Part shown: positions 1-9,412 of the stretch, piece after piece
Layout: each line of letters begins with the position of its first letter
Numbering within the stretch: position 1 is the first letter of the stretch
From: Marinomonas colpomeniae
GTDB taxonomy: Bacteria > Pseudomonadota > Gammaproteobacteria > Pseudomonadales > Marinomonadaceae
Reading direction: 5' to 3'
Length of the DNA: 64,000 nt
Assembly (NCBI RefSeq): GCF_014803385.1
Contig: NZ_JACYFC010000003.1
Location: forward strand, 248,001 to 312,000
Notes under the pieces: generated by a model
The model's database searches: none
Told to the model about the DNA's origin: nothing
Seen by the model: only the letters and a program-made list of their open reading frames with translations
Translations under genes and position numbers: made by a program

Positions 1-83
1 CAAAGTGCTCAGAACACTCTTGTGATATACAACAAAATTGAGATGATTCTAATTTCAAATCCAACTCTAATAGGGAGATCTTA

Positions 84-884
84 ATGACCGTTAAAGTTGC
101 TCTTATTGGGTATGGCGCCATTGCTCAAGACCTATTTTTCAAAGTGCAAGACGATCCCTATTTAACAATTAAACAGGTATTGGTCCGCCATAGGAGCTGT
201 GAGATTGTTAAACCTTTATTGTGTTCCACAATCGAGGTTATTTCGTCGATTGATGACCTAGATGATGATATTGATTTCGTTTTGGAGTGTGCTGGTCACG
301 AAGCGTTATGTGAATATGGTGAGGCTGTTTTGAGGCGTGGAATCGATCTTGGTGTGCTTTCTGCTGGTGCTTTGTCAGACATTAATCTTGATACAGGGTT
401 AAGACAAGCTGCGCATCAATCTGGTTCTAAAATAATAGTTGTTCCTGGTGCAATAGGCGGAATTGACGCTATTTCATCCGTTGGGAAAACAGGTTTAACT
501 GCTGTTCAGTATACTGGTAGAAAAGCCCCACTAAGTTGGAAAGGCACTCCAGCCGAAAATGTTTGTGATCTCGAAAACCTTAGTGAACCCTTCGAGATAT
601 ATGCGGGAACAGCACGTGATGCCGCTCGGCTTTTTCCTAAAAATGCGAATGTTGTGGCAACTGTCGCGTTAGCAGGGATAGGTTTTGATGAGACGCTTGT
701 GCGCTTGATCGCAGATCCTTTTGTTTCTCGAAATACGCACAGAATAGAAGCTCATGGTGACAATGTATCTTTTAGTTTTGAGACCTGTTCTGGAACATTA
801 CCGGATAATCCGCGTACGTCAGCTTTGACTTCACAAAGCGCCTATCGCATTTTAAAAATGCGATCCGACTCTTTCTTTTTATAG
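84..884 (+). CDS. L-aspartate dehydrogenase, NadX-like
   Basis: Probable NAD(P)-dependent L-aspartate dehydrogenase, which oxidises aspartate to iminoaspartate (first step of NAD synthesis, or amino-acid catabolism). The 266-residue length fits the family. The N-terminal nucleotide-binding loop GYGAIA lies at residues 9-14. The motif NANVVATVALAG near residue 190 and the C-terminal NPRTSALTSQSAYRIL are typical of aspartate dehydrogenases. The ATG follows a strong AGGGAG ribosome site about 6 bases upstream. Whatever lies before it is outside the window, so whether it heads or ends an operon is unknown. The next gene converges on it. Family assignment is firm; the physiological role is inferred. 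Confidence 0.85.
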   Translation: MTVKVALIGYGAIAQDLFFKVQDDPYLTIKQVLVRHRSCEIVKPLLCSTIEVISSIDDLDDDIDFVLECAGHEALCEYGEAVLRRGIDLGVLSAGALSDINLDTGLRQAAHQSGSKIIVVPGAIGGIDAISSVGKTGLTAVQYTGRKAPLSWKGTPAENVCDLENLSEPFEIYAGTARDAARLFPKNANVVATVALAGIGFDETLVRLIADPFVSRNTHRIEAHGDNVSFSFETCSGTLPDNPRTSALTSQSAYRILKMRSDSFFL

Positions 885-931
885 TTGCTACATCTCTATC
901 TTTGGTAGTTTTTTGCTTGACTGAGAAAGTA

Positions 932-1654
932 TTATTTCTTAATACAAACGTAGACAGAGTTTGTTGAGTCTTTGCCTTGGAATGGGTTAGGGAAGGATAC
1001 TAGATGAGAGTCGACCGTTTCAAATACTGTTTTCAATAAGGCTTCAAAGCTTTCTTCTGGTGGATTCTGTGACCACATTGCGAATACGCCTTTTGGTTTC
1101 AGCTGATCCGCCATGCGAGCTAAATTCTCTGTTGTATAGAAGCCAGCATTGCTTGGATTTAGGAACTCGGTCGGGGAATGGTCGATGTCTAACAGAATCG
1201 CATCGAATTTTTTCCCTGCACTTGTTGGATCAAATCCTGTGCTTGGGTCTGTAGCAAGATCGAAAAAACTGCCAAGCACATAGCGGTTTCGTGTATCTGC
1301 ATTAAGTATCTTTCCTAAAGGCACGAGTTCTTTCTGGTGCCAACTGATTACTGTGTCCAGCGCATCCACAACAAGTTGCTCTGAAATTCGCTCATCTTTT
1401 AATGCCGCAACCGCGGTATAGCCTAAACCTAACCCGCCTACTACCACACTCAAGTTATCGCCTTTCACTTGCGCTAAACCAAGGTCAGACAAAGCTTCTT
1501 CGGCTTCAACAAACATACTCGACATGAGAAATTCTTCGCCCAGTTTCACCTCATAGATTTCTCTGTCTCCAAACGCTGGTATACGTCTTTTACGAAGGGA
1601 AATTTCACCTAATGGTGAGTCTTGGCTATCGATTTCTTCGAACAATAGAGACAT
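932..1654 (-). CDS. Spermidine synthase-like methyltransferase-fold protein
   Basis: A 240-residue cytoplasmic protein with the Rossmann core of the spermidine synthase/methyltransferase superfamily. It has a glycine-rich segment VVVGGLGLGYTA near residues 70-81, an acidic strand end VVDALD near 95-100, and FDAILLDIDHSP near 150-161 where polyamine synthases hold the catalytic Asp. It is shorter than true SpeE (about 280-300) and has no adjacent S-adenosylmethionine decarboxylase gene. Polyamine synthesis is therefore not assured, and the substrate is unknown. An AGGA element lies about 11 bases before the ATG. It converges with the aspartate dehydrogenase gene. Confidence 0.7.
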   Translation of the reverse strand: MSLLFEEIDSQDSPLGEISLRKRRIPAFGDREIYEVKLGEEFLMSSMFVEAEEALSDLGLAQVKGDNLSVVVGGLGLGYTAVAALKDERISEQLVVDALDTVISWHQKELVPLGKILNADTRNRYVLGSFFDLATDPSTGFDPTSAGKKFDAILLDIDHSPTEFLNPSNAGFYTTENLARMADQLKPKGVFAMWSQNPPEESFEALLKTVFETVDSHLVSFPNPFQGKDSTNSVYVCIKK

Positions 1655-1912
1655 GCTTAGTTTGTCCTAACAGGTATGTGAGCGGTGATTATACATTGAT
1701 TACAGTATCTCGCTTGTGAATTTAGGGTCGGTTGAAATACAACCAAAATCAAGGAACTCGTAATCATTTATCCTCAAAGTGAAAATAGACTGTTTTTGTG
1801 CTTCGACCTACTTATAATAGTTAGATTGGGGCATTAACATTGCCTAAAAATAAGCATTATGTATTATCCACTCAAAGATATGCTTATTCAAATGTTTTTT
1901 ACTGAGATCAAA

Positions 1913-4057
1913 ATGAAGAAAAAATTTATACTGCCATTTTTTTTACTCTTCCTTTCAGCTAAGTGCTTTTCAATACCCTTAATCCTGACGGAAGAGGAAA
2001 GGGAATTCATTAAAAATACGCCTATAGTAACAGTGGGTATGATGCCCGACTTCACTCCTTTCTCATATTACATTGAAAATGAAGTCGTTGGCTTCGAGCA
2101 TGATTTACTAAATATAATTTCTCAAAAAACAGGACTTGTTTTCGAAAAAAATATTGGTAAATGGACCAATATATATAATGCTTTTAAAAACAAAGAATTG
2201 GATGTGTTAACAAGTATTTCATACAAAGAATATAGGGAGCCTTTTACCTATTTCACTAATGCTTATTACAATATTCCTATTATGATTTTTGTGAAAGATA
2301 ATTTTGGTGAATATAACGGGTTAAAAAGTTTATCAGGTAAGAAGGTTGGTGTTTTAAAAGATGTTTTTTATATCAAAGAACTTGAGAAAATAGGAACCAT
2401 GAATTTGGTTTTTTATGATAATTATGATGAACTAACTAAGGATTTGGTTTTTGGTAAAATTGACGCTTTAATTCAAAATTTAACCAATATAAACTACCTC
2501 ATAAAAAAGAATCTTTATAATAATATAACATTGGCTAGTGAACTTTCCTTACCCAATACAAGCAGAGAAGATTTACGTTTAGGTATACAGCCAGAAAATA
2601 TAATCTTGAGTTCTATCCTCGAAAAAACACTATCTTCTATATCCAAAAAAGAAATGACAGCCTTAAGTGAAAAATGGATAGGCTCAATTAAAGAGTATCC
2701 TGGTGGACATATAAACCTTACTAATGCCGAAAGAGCTTATATCAACACGAAAACAATTAAATATTGTATAAACCCAAGTGGTCTACCCTTTGAAGGGCTT
2801 AATGAAGAAGGTGAACATATTGGTATGAGTTCAGATTACTATCATCTTTTTGAACAGATGCTTTCGGCAAAATTTGAGTTGGTTGAAACAGAAAATTGGA
2901 ATCAATCTATTGAATACATAAAACATAGGCAATGCGATATGCTTGCTTTAGGAATGGAGACTCCAGAAAGGAAGAAGTATTTAAATTTCACTAGTCACTA
3001 TTTAGACGTTCCTTTAGTTGTTGCGACAAAAGTTAATGTTCCATTTATTAATCACATTTTAGATTTAGAAAACAAAAAGATTGGAATCATAAAAGGAGAC
3101 GCTTTTGTAAAAATATTGCGTGGGAAATATCCATCTTTAGATATAATCGAAGTGGACGACATTTATGATGGACTGGATAAAGTTAAAGATGATCAGCTCT
3201 TCGCTTACATTGATACTTTAACTAGTATTGGTTATGAGTTTCAAAGTCGATATTTTGGAGAGTTAAAAATAGCAGGAAAAATTTCTGAAAATTTAGAACT
3301 GTCTATTGCGGTTCGAAATGATGATGAAGAGTTGTTGAATATTCTACAGAAATCTGTTGACAGTATTACTAGTGAACGTCACAGGAAAATATTAACAAAA
3401 TGGGTTCCTATAAAATATGAAGAAAAAATAAATTATTTTTTTATATGGAAGATGATAATCTTTGTTAGCGTGTTTTTTGTTTTTATAGTGTATTGGAACA
3501 GAAAGTTAATTAAGGCAAATTCTTTATTGAAACAAGCACAGACATATATTGAGGAAAAAAATAAAGAATTAAAACAGCTTGCACTTACTGATAACCTAAC
3601 AAAGTTATTCAATAGAAGAAAGCTGGAAGAGCTTATAAGAAATGAAATCGATGAAAGTCGTGGTGAAAATAAAACTTTTTGCCTTTCTATATTAGATATT
3701 GATCATTTTAAAGAAGTTAACGACAAACATGGGCATCAAAAAGGTGATAGTGTTTTAGTAGATTTTTCAAACCTTATTAAAGATAATTTAAAAACAACAG
3801 ACTATATAGGACGTTATGGGGGAGAGGAGTTTATTATCATTTTTCCTGAATCGAAAATTGATGATGTCTACAAGGCAGTAGAAGAGCTTCGATTGAAAAT
3901 TTCTCACTATAATTTTCATACCATAGGGAATAAAACAGCGAGCTTCGGATTAACTTTATCTCAAGAGGGAGATACTATGGAATCTTTGATTAAGAGAGCC
4001 GATAACGCTCTGTATGAAGCAAAAGAAAGCGGGCGAAATAAGGTCGTTGTTCTTTAA
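1913..4057 (+). CDS. Diguanylate cyclase with two periplasmic solute-binding domains
   Basis: Membrane sensor predicted to make c-di-GMP from GTP. From the ATG at 1913 it has a signal peptide (MKKKFILPFF then hydrophobic to about residue 20). Two tandem bacterial extracellular solute-binding (family 3) domains follow, at about 25-260 and 270-500, then one transmembrane helix (about 510-530), a short helical linker and a C-terminal GGDEF domain. The catalytic motif is intact as GGEEF in IGRYGGEEF. The RxxD inhibitory site expected five residues upstream is KTTD, so product inhibition is probably absent. An in-frame ATG at 1859 would bury the signal peptide behind 18 polar residues, so I prefer 1913. 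The ligand is probably an amino acid or similar small molecule (inference). Codon use is very AT-rich compared with its neighbours. Confidence 0.85.
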   Translation: MKKKFILPFFLLFLSAKCFSIPLILTEEEREFIKNTPIVTVGMMPDFTPFSYYIENEVVGFEHDLLNIISQKTGLVFEKNIGKWTNIYNAFKNKELDVLTSISYKEYREPFTYFTNAYYNIPIMIFVKDNFGEYNGLKSLSGKKVGVLKDVFYIKELEKIGTMNLVFYDNYDELTKDLVFGKIDALIQNLTNINYLIKKNLYNNITLASELSLPNTSREDLRLGIQPENIILSSILEKTLSSISKKEMTALSEKWIGSIKEYPGGHINLTNAERAYINTKTIKYCINPSGLPFEGLNEEGEHIGMSSDYYHLFEQMLSAKFELVETENWNQSIEYIKHRQCDMLALGMETPERKKYLNFTSHYLDVPLVVATKVNVPFINHILDLENKKIGIIKGDAFVKILRGKYPSLDIIEVDDIYDGLDKVKDDQLFAYIDTLTSIGYEFQSRYFGELKIAGKISENLELSIAVRNDDEELLNILQKSVDSITSERHRKILTKWVPIKYEEKINYFFIWKMIIFVSVFFVFIVYWNRKLIKANSLLKQAQTYIEEKNKELKQLALTDNLTKLFNRRKLEELIRNEIDESRGENKTFCLSILDIDHFKEVNDKHGHQKGDSVLVDFSNLIKDNLKTTDYIGRYGGEEFIIIFPESKIDDVYKAVEELRLKISHYNFHTIGNKTASFGLTLSQEGDTMESLIKRADNALYEAKESGRNKVVVL

Positions 4058-4105
4058 TTCATAATGTTAAACACAAAGCCTGTATTTGATAGAGGGTAAA
4101 TTATT

Positions 4106-4639
4106 TTGCCAAAAGTAAGTGATTCTGATGTTGCGTTAATTGAACGGCTCCATTCTTTAGTTTTTGATGATCCTAAGTCTAGGGAGATTCTGGATTCAGG
4201 TTTTAAATCTGCGTTAGCGATTTTTGAACAAACAGATTATTCACTGCCTTTTTCATCTTATAACATTCCTATTAAATATTTTCGGGATAAAATACCGGAA
4301 GATCAACAGGCGATGATTGCCTTATGTCGAGTATTTATCTTGCGGGCAGGTAGTAAGATGCCTCGTCCTGAAATTCACCGTAATAGCATTCAACGGCTTC
4401 TTTCATTTAAAGGTGAAGGTTCTATTTTTTCTGCTTCTCCCGGTGGTGTTAATATGATGTTCAATGAATATGCGATTGTGAGTCCTAATAAAGCTTCTTC
4501 ACCCACTATTGAAACAAATTGGGACATAGTGCCTGAGAATACGTGGCATTTCCCTGTTGCCGGAAAAAGTGAAGACTGGTTTACCGTGACGTTTCACAGT
4601 GCGAGTGAAGCAGATATTATTGATGAATATGCGGACTAA
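4106..4639 (+). CDS. Hypothetical protein, cupin-like C-terminal half
   Basis: A 177-residue protein I do not recognise. It starts at a TTG preceded by AGAGGG at 4091-4096, a good ribosome site at normal spacing; no better ATG exists. The middle and C-terminal parts alternate short beta strands with conserved-looking His/Asn/Trp positions (EIHRNSIQRLLSFKGEGS and ENTWHFPVAGKSEDWFTVTFH). This suggests a small cupin-type barrel that might bind a metal or ligand (inference from pattern only). There is no signal peptide or membrane segment. It lies 48 bases after the diguanylate cyclase on the same strand and is closed by a strong terminator. Confidence 0.65.
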   Translation: MPKVSDSDVALIERLHSLVFDDPKSREILDSGFKSALAIFEQTDYSLPFSSYNIPIKYFRDKIPEDQQAMIALCRVFILRAGSKMPRPEIHRNSIQRLLSFKGEGSIFSASPGGVNMMFNEYAIVSPNKASSPTIETNWDIVPENTWHFPVAGKSEDWFTVTFHSASEADIIDEYAD

Positions 4640-4685
4640 ATACGTAACAAGATTATTCTTAATAAAATTAAGGTGTTTACGAAAT

Positions 4686-4727
4686 AAAAAAGCCATCAAC
4701 GCATTAATGTGTTGATGGCTTTTTTAT
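4686..4727. terminator. Bidirectional rho-independent terminator
   Basis: AAAAAAGCCATCAAC and GTTGATGGCTTTTTT form a long stem around a short AT-rich loop, with an A tract on one side and a T tract on the other. It lies between the end of the cupin-like gene and the convergent end of the TRAP permease gene, so it can serve both strands. Confidence 0.9.
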
Positions 4728-4754
4728 AGCTTAACTAGAGTTAGCTATAATTAT

Positions 4755-6515
4755 TTAAATAGAAAAACCAAAAATTAACACGATCCCTATCAATAAATAC
4801 AAGGCACGCTTTATTTTCTTAAATGGGGCAATAAGCGCCATTGAAATAAAGTAGAGTGCGAGTGCAATTTTTAATGCGCTTAAGATAGCTAAAAACGGGC
4901 TGTTGCCTAGTTGAATAAGAGAAGGGTTAGCAATCATCGCCAAGGGAATTAAATATAAGCCTACGCCTAGCATCATGGCAGTACCGGCTACTTTGAGCCA
5001 GTTCTCTTTCACCATCCCAGCAGCAATAAAGACGCTACCGCAAACCGGTGGTGTGATGGTTGATAACAGAGCGAACCAAAACACAAATAAATGAGCTTGT
5101 AGTGGTGATAAACCTAATTGTGATAAAGCGGGTCCTGCAACAGAAATACAAATTACATAAGCAGCGGTAGTAGGTACTTCCATACCAAGAATTAAACAGG
5201 CAATAGCAGTCAATAGAATGGCAGGCCAAAGCATTCCAGATGACCCTGAAATAATGAGTGATGTGATTTTCACGCCTAAACCCGTAATAGAAAGCACACC
5301 AACAACGATGGAGGCGCATAATATTATGGAGGCTATCATGGCTATTTGTTTACCAGCGTTAGTGCCAACATCTTCAATACGGTTTAAAAACTCCTGTTTA
5401 TTCGATAGGCCTTTTGAATTAAAAAAGAGCAAAAGGGCCCCGCCGAGAATGGCGATACTAGCAGCAAACTGTGGCGTATAAGCAGGTCCAAACATTCCCC
5501 ATAGCAGAAGTGAAAATGGCACCATGAAAAAGCTACAAGTAATTAATAAGTTTCGACGACTTGGTTGCTGGTCTTTACTGACGGCCTTTAAGTTATAACG
5601 TAGAGCGAAGGCGTCTATTCCAACCCAAACAGCCCAAAAGTATAAGATAGCAGGCAAGATCGCAGCTAACATAATGCTTTGATAAGGTATGCCCGTAAGC
5701 TCTACCATGACAAAAGCACCAGCGCCCATCAAAGGCGGCATGATTTGCCCACCGGAAGACGCGACTGCCTCGGTTGCGCCAGCTAAGGATTTTGGGTAAC
5801 CAAGCTTGGTCATAGCGGGTAAAGTGATTGCACCTGTTGAGGCAACATTGGCTGAGGCTGAGCCGGAAATAGAGCCAAAAAGAGCGGAAGAAATAACAGA
5901 CACCTTTGCTGCGCCACCTTTTAATCTGCCTGCAGCTGTCAGAGCTAAGTTCATAAAACCTTGACCTGCTTCTCCGGCATTGAGGACGGCGCCAAAAATA
6001 ACAAAAATCGCAACTATGCTAACGGAAACGCCTGTTAACTTGCCCCAAATGCCACCTTCGGCAATAGTCAAAGTTCCTAGGAAACTGCCTATTGGTGTAC
6101 CAGGATGACCAAATTCACCTGGCACATGTTGTCCAAATAAACCATAGAAAAGTGCAATGGCCGCAACCATAGGTAGGGGCCATCCAATACAGCGTCGTGC
6201 CATTTCTAAAACACAAAAAAGTAAGGTTGCGGCAATCCATAACTGATAGTTTTGGCTAATATAACCGTATTGATCTGATAGCACGTCAGCATTGTAGGCA
6301 ACCCAAAAGGTTGCCGCTAAACCGAGCAGAGTAAATAAGTAACCCGTATAGCGTTGCAGAGGCGTATTGCTTAAGAAGATAAAAGCCCAAGGTAAAGCAA
6401 GTGCCATATGCAATGGACGGCTGACTAGATTAGGCACTAGACCTGAAAAAATCAGGGTTAAATGGAATATGATGCTAATGAAGCCAAAACCGGTCCAAAA
6501 ATATTTACTAGGCAT
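4755..6515 (-). CDS. TRAP transporter fused permease (TAXI type)
   Basis: A 586-residue inner-membrane protein that fuses the small (DctQ-like) and large (DctM-like) permease subunits, as is usual for TAXI-type TRAP transporters. The N-terminal third has about four helices. From about residue 120 the large-subunit domain begins, with the signature region GSISGSASANVASTGAITLPAM and SGGQIMPPLMGAGAFVM. These are secondary, ion-driven importers that accept substrate from a periplasmic binding protein. That protein is encoded immediately upstream (6657-7610). The substrate cannot be read from sequence; TAXI systems are often linked to dicarboxylates or glutamate. It ends at a bidirectional terminator. 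Confidence 0.92.
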   Translation of the reverse strand: MPSKYFWTGFGFISIIFHLTLIFSGLVPNLVSRPLHMALALPWAFIFLSNTPLQRYTGYLFTLLGLAATFWVAYNADVLSDQYGYISQNYQLWIAATLLFCVLEMARRCIGWPLPMVAAIALFYGLFGQHVPGEFGHPGTPIGSFLGTLTIAEGGIWGKLTGVSVSIVAIFVIFGAVLNAGEAGQGFMNLALTAAGRLKGGAAKVSVISSALFGSISGSASANVASTGAITLPAMTKLGYPKSLAGATEAVASSGGQIMPPLMGAGAFVMVELTGIPYQSIMLAAILPAILYFWAVWVGIDAFALRYNLKAVSKDQQPSRRNLLITCSFFMVPFSLLLWGMFGPAYTPQFAASIAILGGALLLFFNSKGLSNKQEFLNRIEDVGTNAGKQIAMIASIILCASIVVGVLSITGLGVKITSLIISGSSGMLWPAILLTAIACLILGMEVPTTAAYVICISVAGPALSQLGLSPLQAHLFVFWFALLSTITPPVCGSVFIAAGMVKENWLKVAGTAMMLGVGLYLIPLAMIANPSLIQLGNSPFLAILSALKIALALYFISMALIAPFKKIKRALYLLIGIVLIFGFSI

Positions 6516-6574
6516 AGATATGGCCTGTTTAAGAAATGTGATTTGAGGAATAGAAACATAGAGTTAATGTTTTA

Positions 6575-6612
6575 AAAGTAGAACTCACATTTCATCAAGT
6601 AAGTTCTACTTT
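6575..6612 (-). promoter_or_regulatory. Intercistronic hairpin in TRAP operon
   Basis: A perfect 11-bp inverted repeat (AAAGTAGAACT / AGTTCTACTTT) with a 16-base loop sits in the 141-base gap between the binding-protein gene and the permease gene. Its run of T is too short for a strong terminator. Such hairpins in transporter operons commonly protect the upstream binding-protein mRNA or partly terminate, giving an excess of binding protein over permease; that role is inferred here. Confidence 0.6.
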
Positions 6613-6656
6613 GTATTCAGTTACTTGTTCAGTTATTTTTTTAGTTAGCGCGACAC

Positions 6657-7610
6657 TTATTGATGTTCAGGGCTTAATGTTACGCCTATTTCTTGGTAAT
6701 ACTTAGCTGCACCAGGGTGGATTTTGCCTTTAATGTTACTTAGCATTTCCGTTGATACGCCGTTCCACCATGGAGATGTGTCAGACATTAATTTCTTCTG
6801 ATTCCAATAAGCTTTCGTGATGGCATAAGCTGTGTCGTCATCCATCGCCGTGCTTGTATAAGCAACAACAGGTAATGATGTTGTAGTGATTTCCGTGTCT
6901 TGTCCTGCATAGGTTCCTGCAGGGATTGTTAGTTTAGTGCGTTTTGATTGTACTATTTGCTCATCACTTAATGACAATACTTTTACGCCAGTGCCTGCAG
7001 CGGCTTCAATAACATTTGGTGCAGGGAAAGATCCAGCAGTAACAAAACCATCTATTTGGCCATTTTTCAATGCTGAAACGGCGTTAGATAGTTCTACTTT
7101 AGCAATGTCTATTTTACCTTCTAAACCAAACATCTTGATGTATTTAGCACCTTCATTGGCACCGAAAGAGCCTTTACCTAATAAGATGTTTTTGCCTTCC
7201 ATTTCCCCAAAGCTATTAATGCCGCTTTTTGCTGATACAACAAAATGCATAGTTAAAGATGGGATAGGGAAAAGCGCTCGAATTTCATCAAACTTAGGGT
7301 TACTTTTGCCCTTAAACATCGCTTTACCATTCTGAGCTAAGCTCACTAAAGCTGGCGGTGTTGTAAAGACATAATTAGCGCCTCGAAAAGCCGACTCCAT
7401 CACGTTTTGAACAGATCCTTGGCTTTCTTCAACGGTGACAATAATGTCACTATTTGTGTCTGTTTTTACGGCCTGTGAAATCTCTACTGCCATTTGATAA
7501 TAAGATGAGCTGGTCTTAGCGGACTTATAGGTAATTTGAGTCTGTGCGAAGCTCAATTGTGTAACGGCTATGCCTAGCGCTGTACTGATCAATGCTTTAT
7601 AAAGTTTCAT
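6657..7610 (-). CDS. TAXI family TRAP substrate-binding protein
   Basis: A 317-residue periplasmic binding protein feeding the fused TRAP permease downstream. A Sec signal peptide (MKLYKALISTALGIAVTQLS then FAQ) is followed by the TAXI pattern: ITYKSAKTSSSYYQMAVEIS near residues 26-45, then VTVEESQGSVQNVMESAFRGA and ILLGKGSFGANEGAKYI. The mature domain has the usual length. It is the first gene of a two-gene operon. The 141-base gap to the permease carries a stable hairpin, consistent with stronger expression of the binding protein. The ligand is unknown. Confidence 0.9.
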   Translation of the reverse strand: MKLYKALISTALGIAVTQLSFAQTQITYKSAKTSSSYYQMAVEISQAVKTDTNSDIIVTVEESQGSVQNVMESAFRGANYVFTTPPALVSLAQNGKAMFKGKSNPKFDEIRALFPIPSLTMHFVVSAKSGINSFGEMEGKNILLGKGSFGANEGAKYIKMFGLEGKIDIAKVELSNAVSALKNGQIDGFVTAGSFPAPNVIEAAAGTGVKVLSLSDEQIVQSKRTKLTIPAGTYAGQDTEITTTSLPVVAYTSTAMDDDTAYAITKAYWNQKKLMSDTSPWWNGVSTEMLSNIKGKIHPGAAKYYQEIGVTLSPEHQ

Positions 7611-7884
7611 TTAGGCTTTTCTCTTAGTTTTATTATTTGTTTTACGTGAGGGCGGCATATTATAACCAATATGTTTTGGATTAAGGAATACCAAAAAACG
7701 TTTAAGCAGAGTAGATTTGACAATTAGGAGGGTATAATAAAGTTCGAAAAGACACTTTTCGTTATCTAAGGTTCTAAAGGGTCAAAATCTCTCTTTAATG
7801 CATTTATCATTGAGTTACAGATTAGTTACTGTAGCTATCATTTTTCTTTTAAAAAGAAAAAATCAAACTAGGTTAATCAAAAAA

Positions 7885-9390
7885 GTGACTATATTGGAAC
7901 ATCAAAAAACGAACTGGTCAGTTTGTAGTAATTGCCTAGGACGAGGTAAAAAGAGTCGTCGAGTGCGTAAAAAAGTTCGTCTAGTCTATTTGAAAAAAAT
8001 GGACGAGTTTGAGAAATCTGGCGGCGAAGGTGATGCTCCAATTCGTCCTCAAGGTCATCTCGAGGATTGCCCTGTTTGCAAAGGATCTGGTTTGGCAATT
8101 GCTGAACATTTACCAGTTGCTAATACGGAAGATTATCCTCATGTTGCCATTATCGGCGGAGGTATTGGTGGTGTGGCATTGGCAGTAGCCTGTTTGCATC
8201 GAGGTATCCCTTTTACACTTTACGAACGCGATAATGGCTTTGATGCTAGATCTCAAGGTTATGGGTTAACTTTGCAGCAGGCTAGCAAAGCGATTGAAGG
8301 CTTTGGTGTTTTTTCTTTAGAAAAAGGTGTGATCTCTACAAGGCATTTGGTTCATACACCAGAAGGCAAAGTGGTCGCTGAGTGGGGAATGAGAAAGTGG
8401 GTGGAATCATCTGAACACCCCACACTTGCAGACTCTCCTAAACGAACCAACGTGCATATTGCTCGTCAGTCTTTGCGCTTAGCCTTACTTGAGCAGCTAG
8501 GTGGAGAGGATACTGTGAAATGGGGCTATCAATTGGTCGATTTTAAACAGCATGAAGTCGGTCAAGGCGTTGAACTGAGTTTTATTGTTGATGGAAAAAC
8601 AGCTAAGGCAAAAGCGGATCTGGTTGTTGGTGCGGATGGCATTCGCAGTGTGATACGCCAGTCTTTGATTGGTGACGATGTGACGCCTCTACGTTATCTT
8701 GGTTGTATCGTGATTTTGGGTATTTGCCCTCTAAAAGATTTAAATGGTCTTGAAAGTGACTTATTAGATTCTGCCACAGTATTTCAAACAGCTAATGGCA
8801 ATGAGCGAATTTACATCATGCCTTATGATACGAATTCTGTGATGTGGCAGCTCAGTTTTCCAATGGAAGAATGTGACGCAGAAGCATTAAGTGAGCAGGG
8901 TGCCCAAGCATTAAAAGAAGAAGCGTATCGTAGAGTGCAATGGCACAGCCCTATTCCGCAGATAGTGATGGCGACAAAAGAAGGTTTAGTATCTGGTTAT
9001 CCTGCTTATGATCGCACCTTGCTTGAACCTGAGTGGTTGATGGCTAATCCAAATATTACTTTGATTGGCGATGCGGCTCATCCGATGAGTCCATTTAAAG
9101 GGCAAGGCGCTAATCAAGCTTTGTTGGATGCTTTGTCATTGGCCCGAGGGATTTTTAAAGGCTGTCGTCCTCTTTCGGATAAAGAGCGTGAAGTTGGTGA
9201 AAATAGACGAAAAACATGGCAAGAAGTAGGTATCCGAGAAAGTGTTTTAAATGACTTCGAAACGGAAATGTTAGAGCGCACTGCCATTAAGGTAAAGGGC
9301 TCTGCAGATGCTGCAGAGTTTTTGCATTCAGAGGTTGTGCTTTATGAGGGTGACGAACCAAGAGGCCGTTCTCTAAAAAGAACGACATAA
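7885..9390 (+). CDS. FAD-dependent monooxygenase with N-terminal zinc-ribbon-like module
   Basis: The main body (from about residue 50 to 470) is a class A flavin hydroxylase. It has the dinucleotide motif AIIGGGIGGVALAVAC, the DG motif ADLVVGADGIRSVIR and the GD motif LIGDAAHPMSPFKGQGANQALLDAL. Ahead of it lie two CxxCxGxG-like pairs (CSNCLGRG and CPVCKGSG) about 50 residues apart around a basic stretch. They resemble a DnaJ-type zinc finger and suggest a metal or partner-binding module. The start is uncertain: no ATG lies near the first CxxC. GTG at 7885 or TTG at 7894 are likely; an upstream ATG at 7798 lacks a ribosome site and would add a hydrophobic stretch. The substrate is unknown. 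It is followed after 22 bases by an NAD(P)-binding reductase. Confidence 0.8.
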   Translation: MTILEHQKTNWSVCSNCLGRGKKSRRVRKKVRLVYLKKMDEFEKSGGEGDAPIRPQGHLEDCPVCKGSGLAIAEHLPVANTEDYPHVAIIGGGIGGVALAVACLHRGIPFTLYERDNGFDARSQGYGLTLQQASKAIEGFGVFSLEKGVISTRHLVHTPEGKVVAEWGMRKWVESSEHPTLADSPKRTNVHIARQSLRLALLEQLGGEDTVKWGYQLVDFKQHEVGQGVELSFIVDGKTAKAKADLVVGADGIRSVIRQSLIGDDVTPLRYLGCIVILGICPLKDLNGLESDLLDSATVFQTANGNERIYIMPYDTNSVMWQLSFPMEECDAEALSEQGAQALKEEAYRRVQWHSPIPQIVMATKEGLVSGYPAYDRTLLEPEWLMANPNITLIGDAAHPMSPFKGQGANQALLDALSLARGIFKGCRPLSDKEREVGENRRKTWQEVGIRESVLNDFETEMLERTAIKVKGSADAAEFLHSEVVLYEGDEPRGRSLKRTT

Positions 9391-9412
9391 AGTCAATTTA
9401 ATAAGGATAACC

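Noticed and set aside
1859..1912. An upstream in-frame ATG for the dual binding-domain cyclase
   Set aside because: It would place 18 charged residues before a normal signal peptide; the ATG at 1913 gives the expected leader.
7738..7760. TTGACA and TATAAT near 7717-7740 as promoter of the flavin monooxygenase gene
   Set aside because: The two boxes are only 10 bases apart, too close for a sigma-70 promoter; TATAAT alone is not sufficient.
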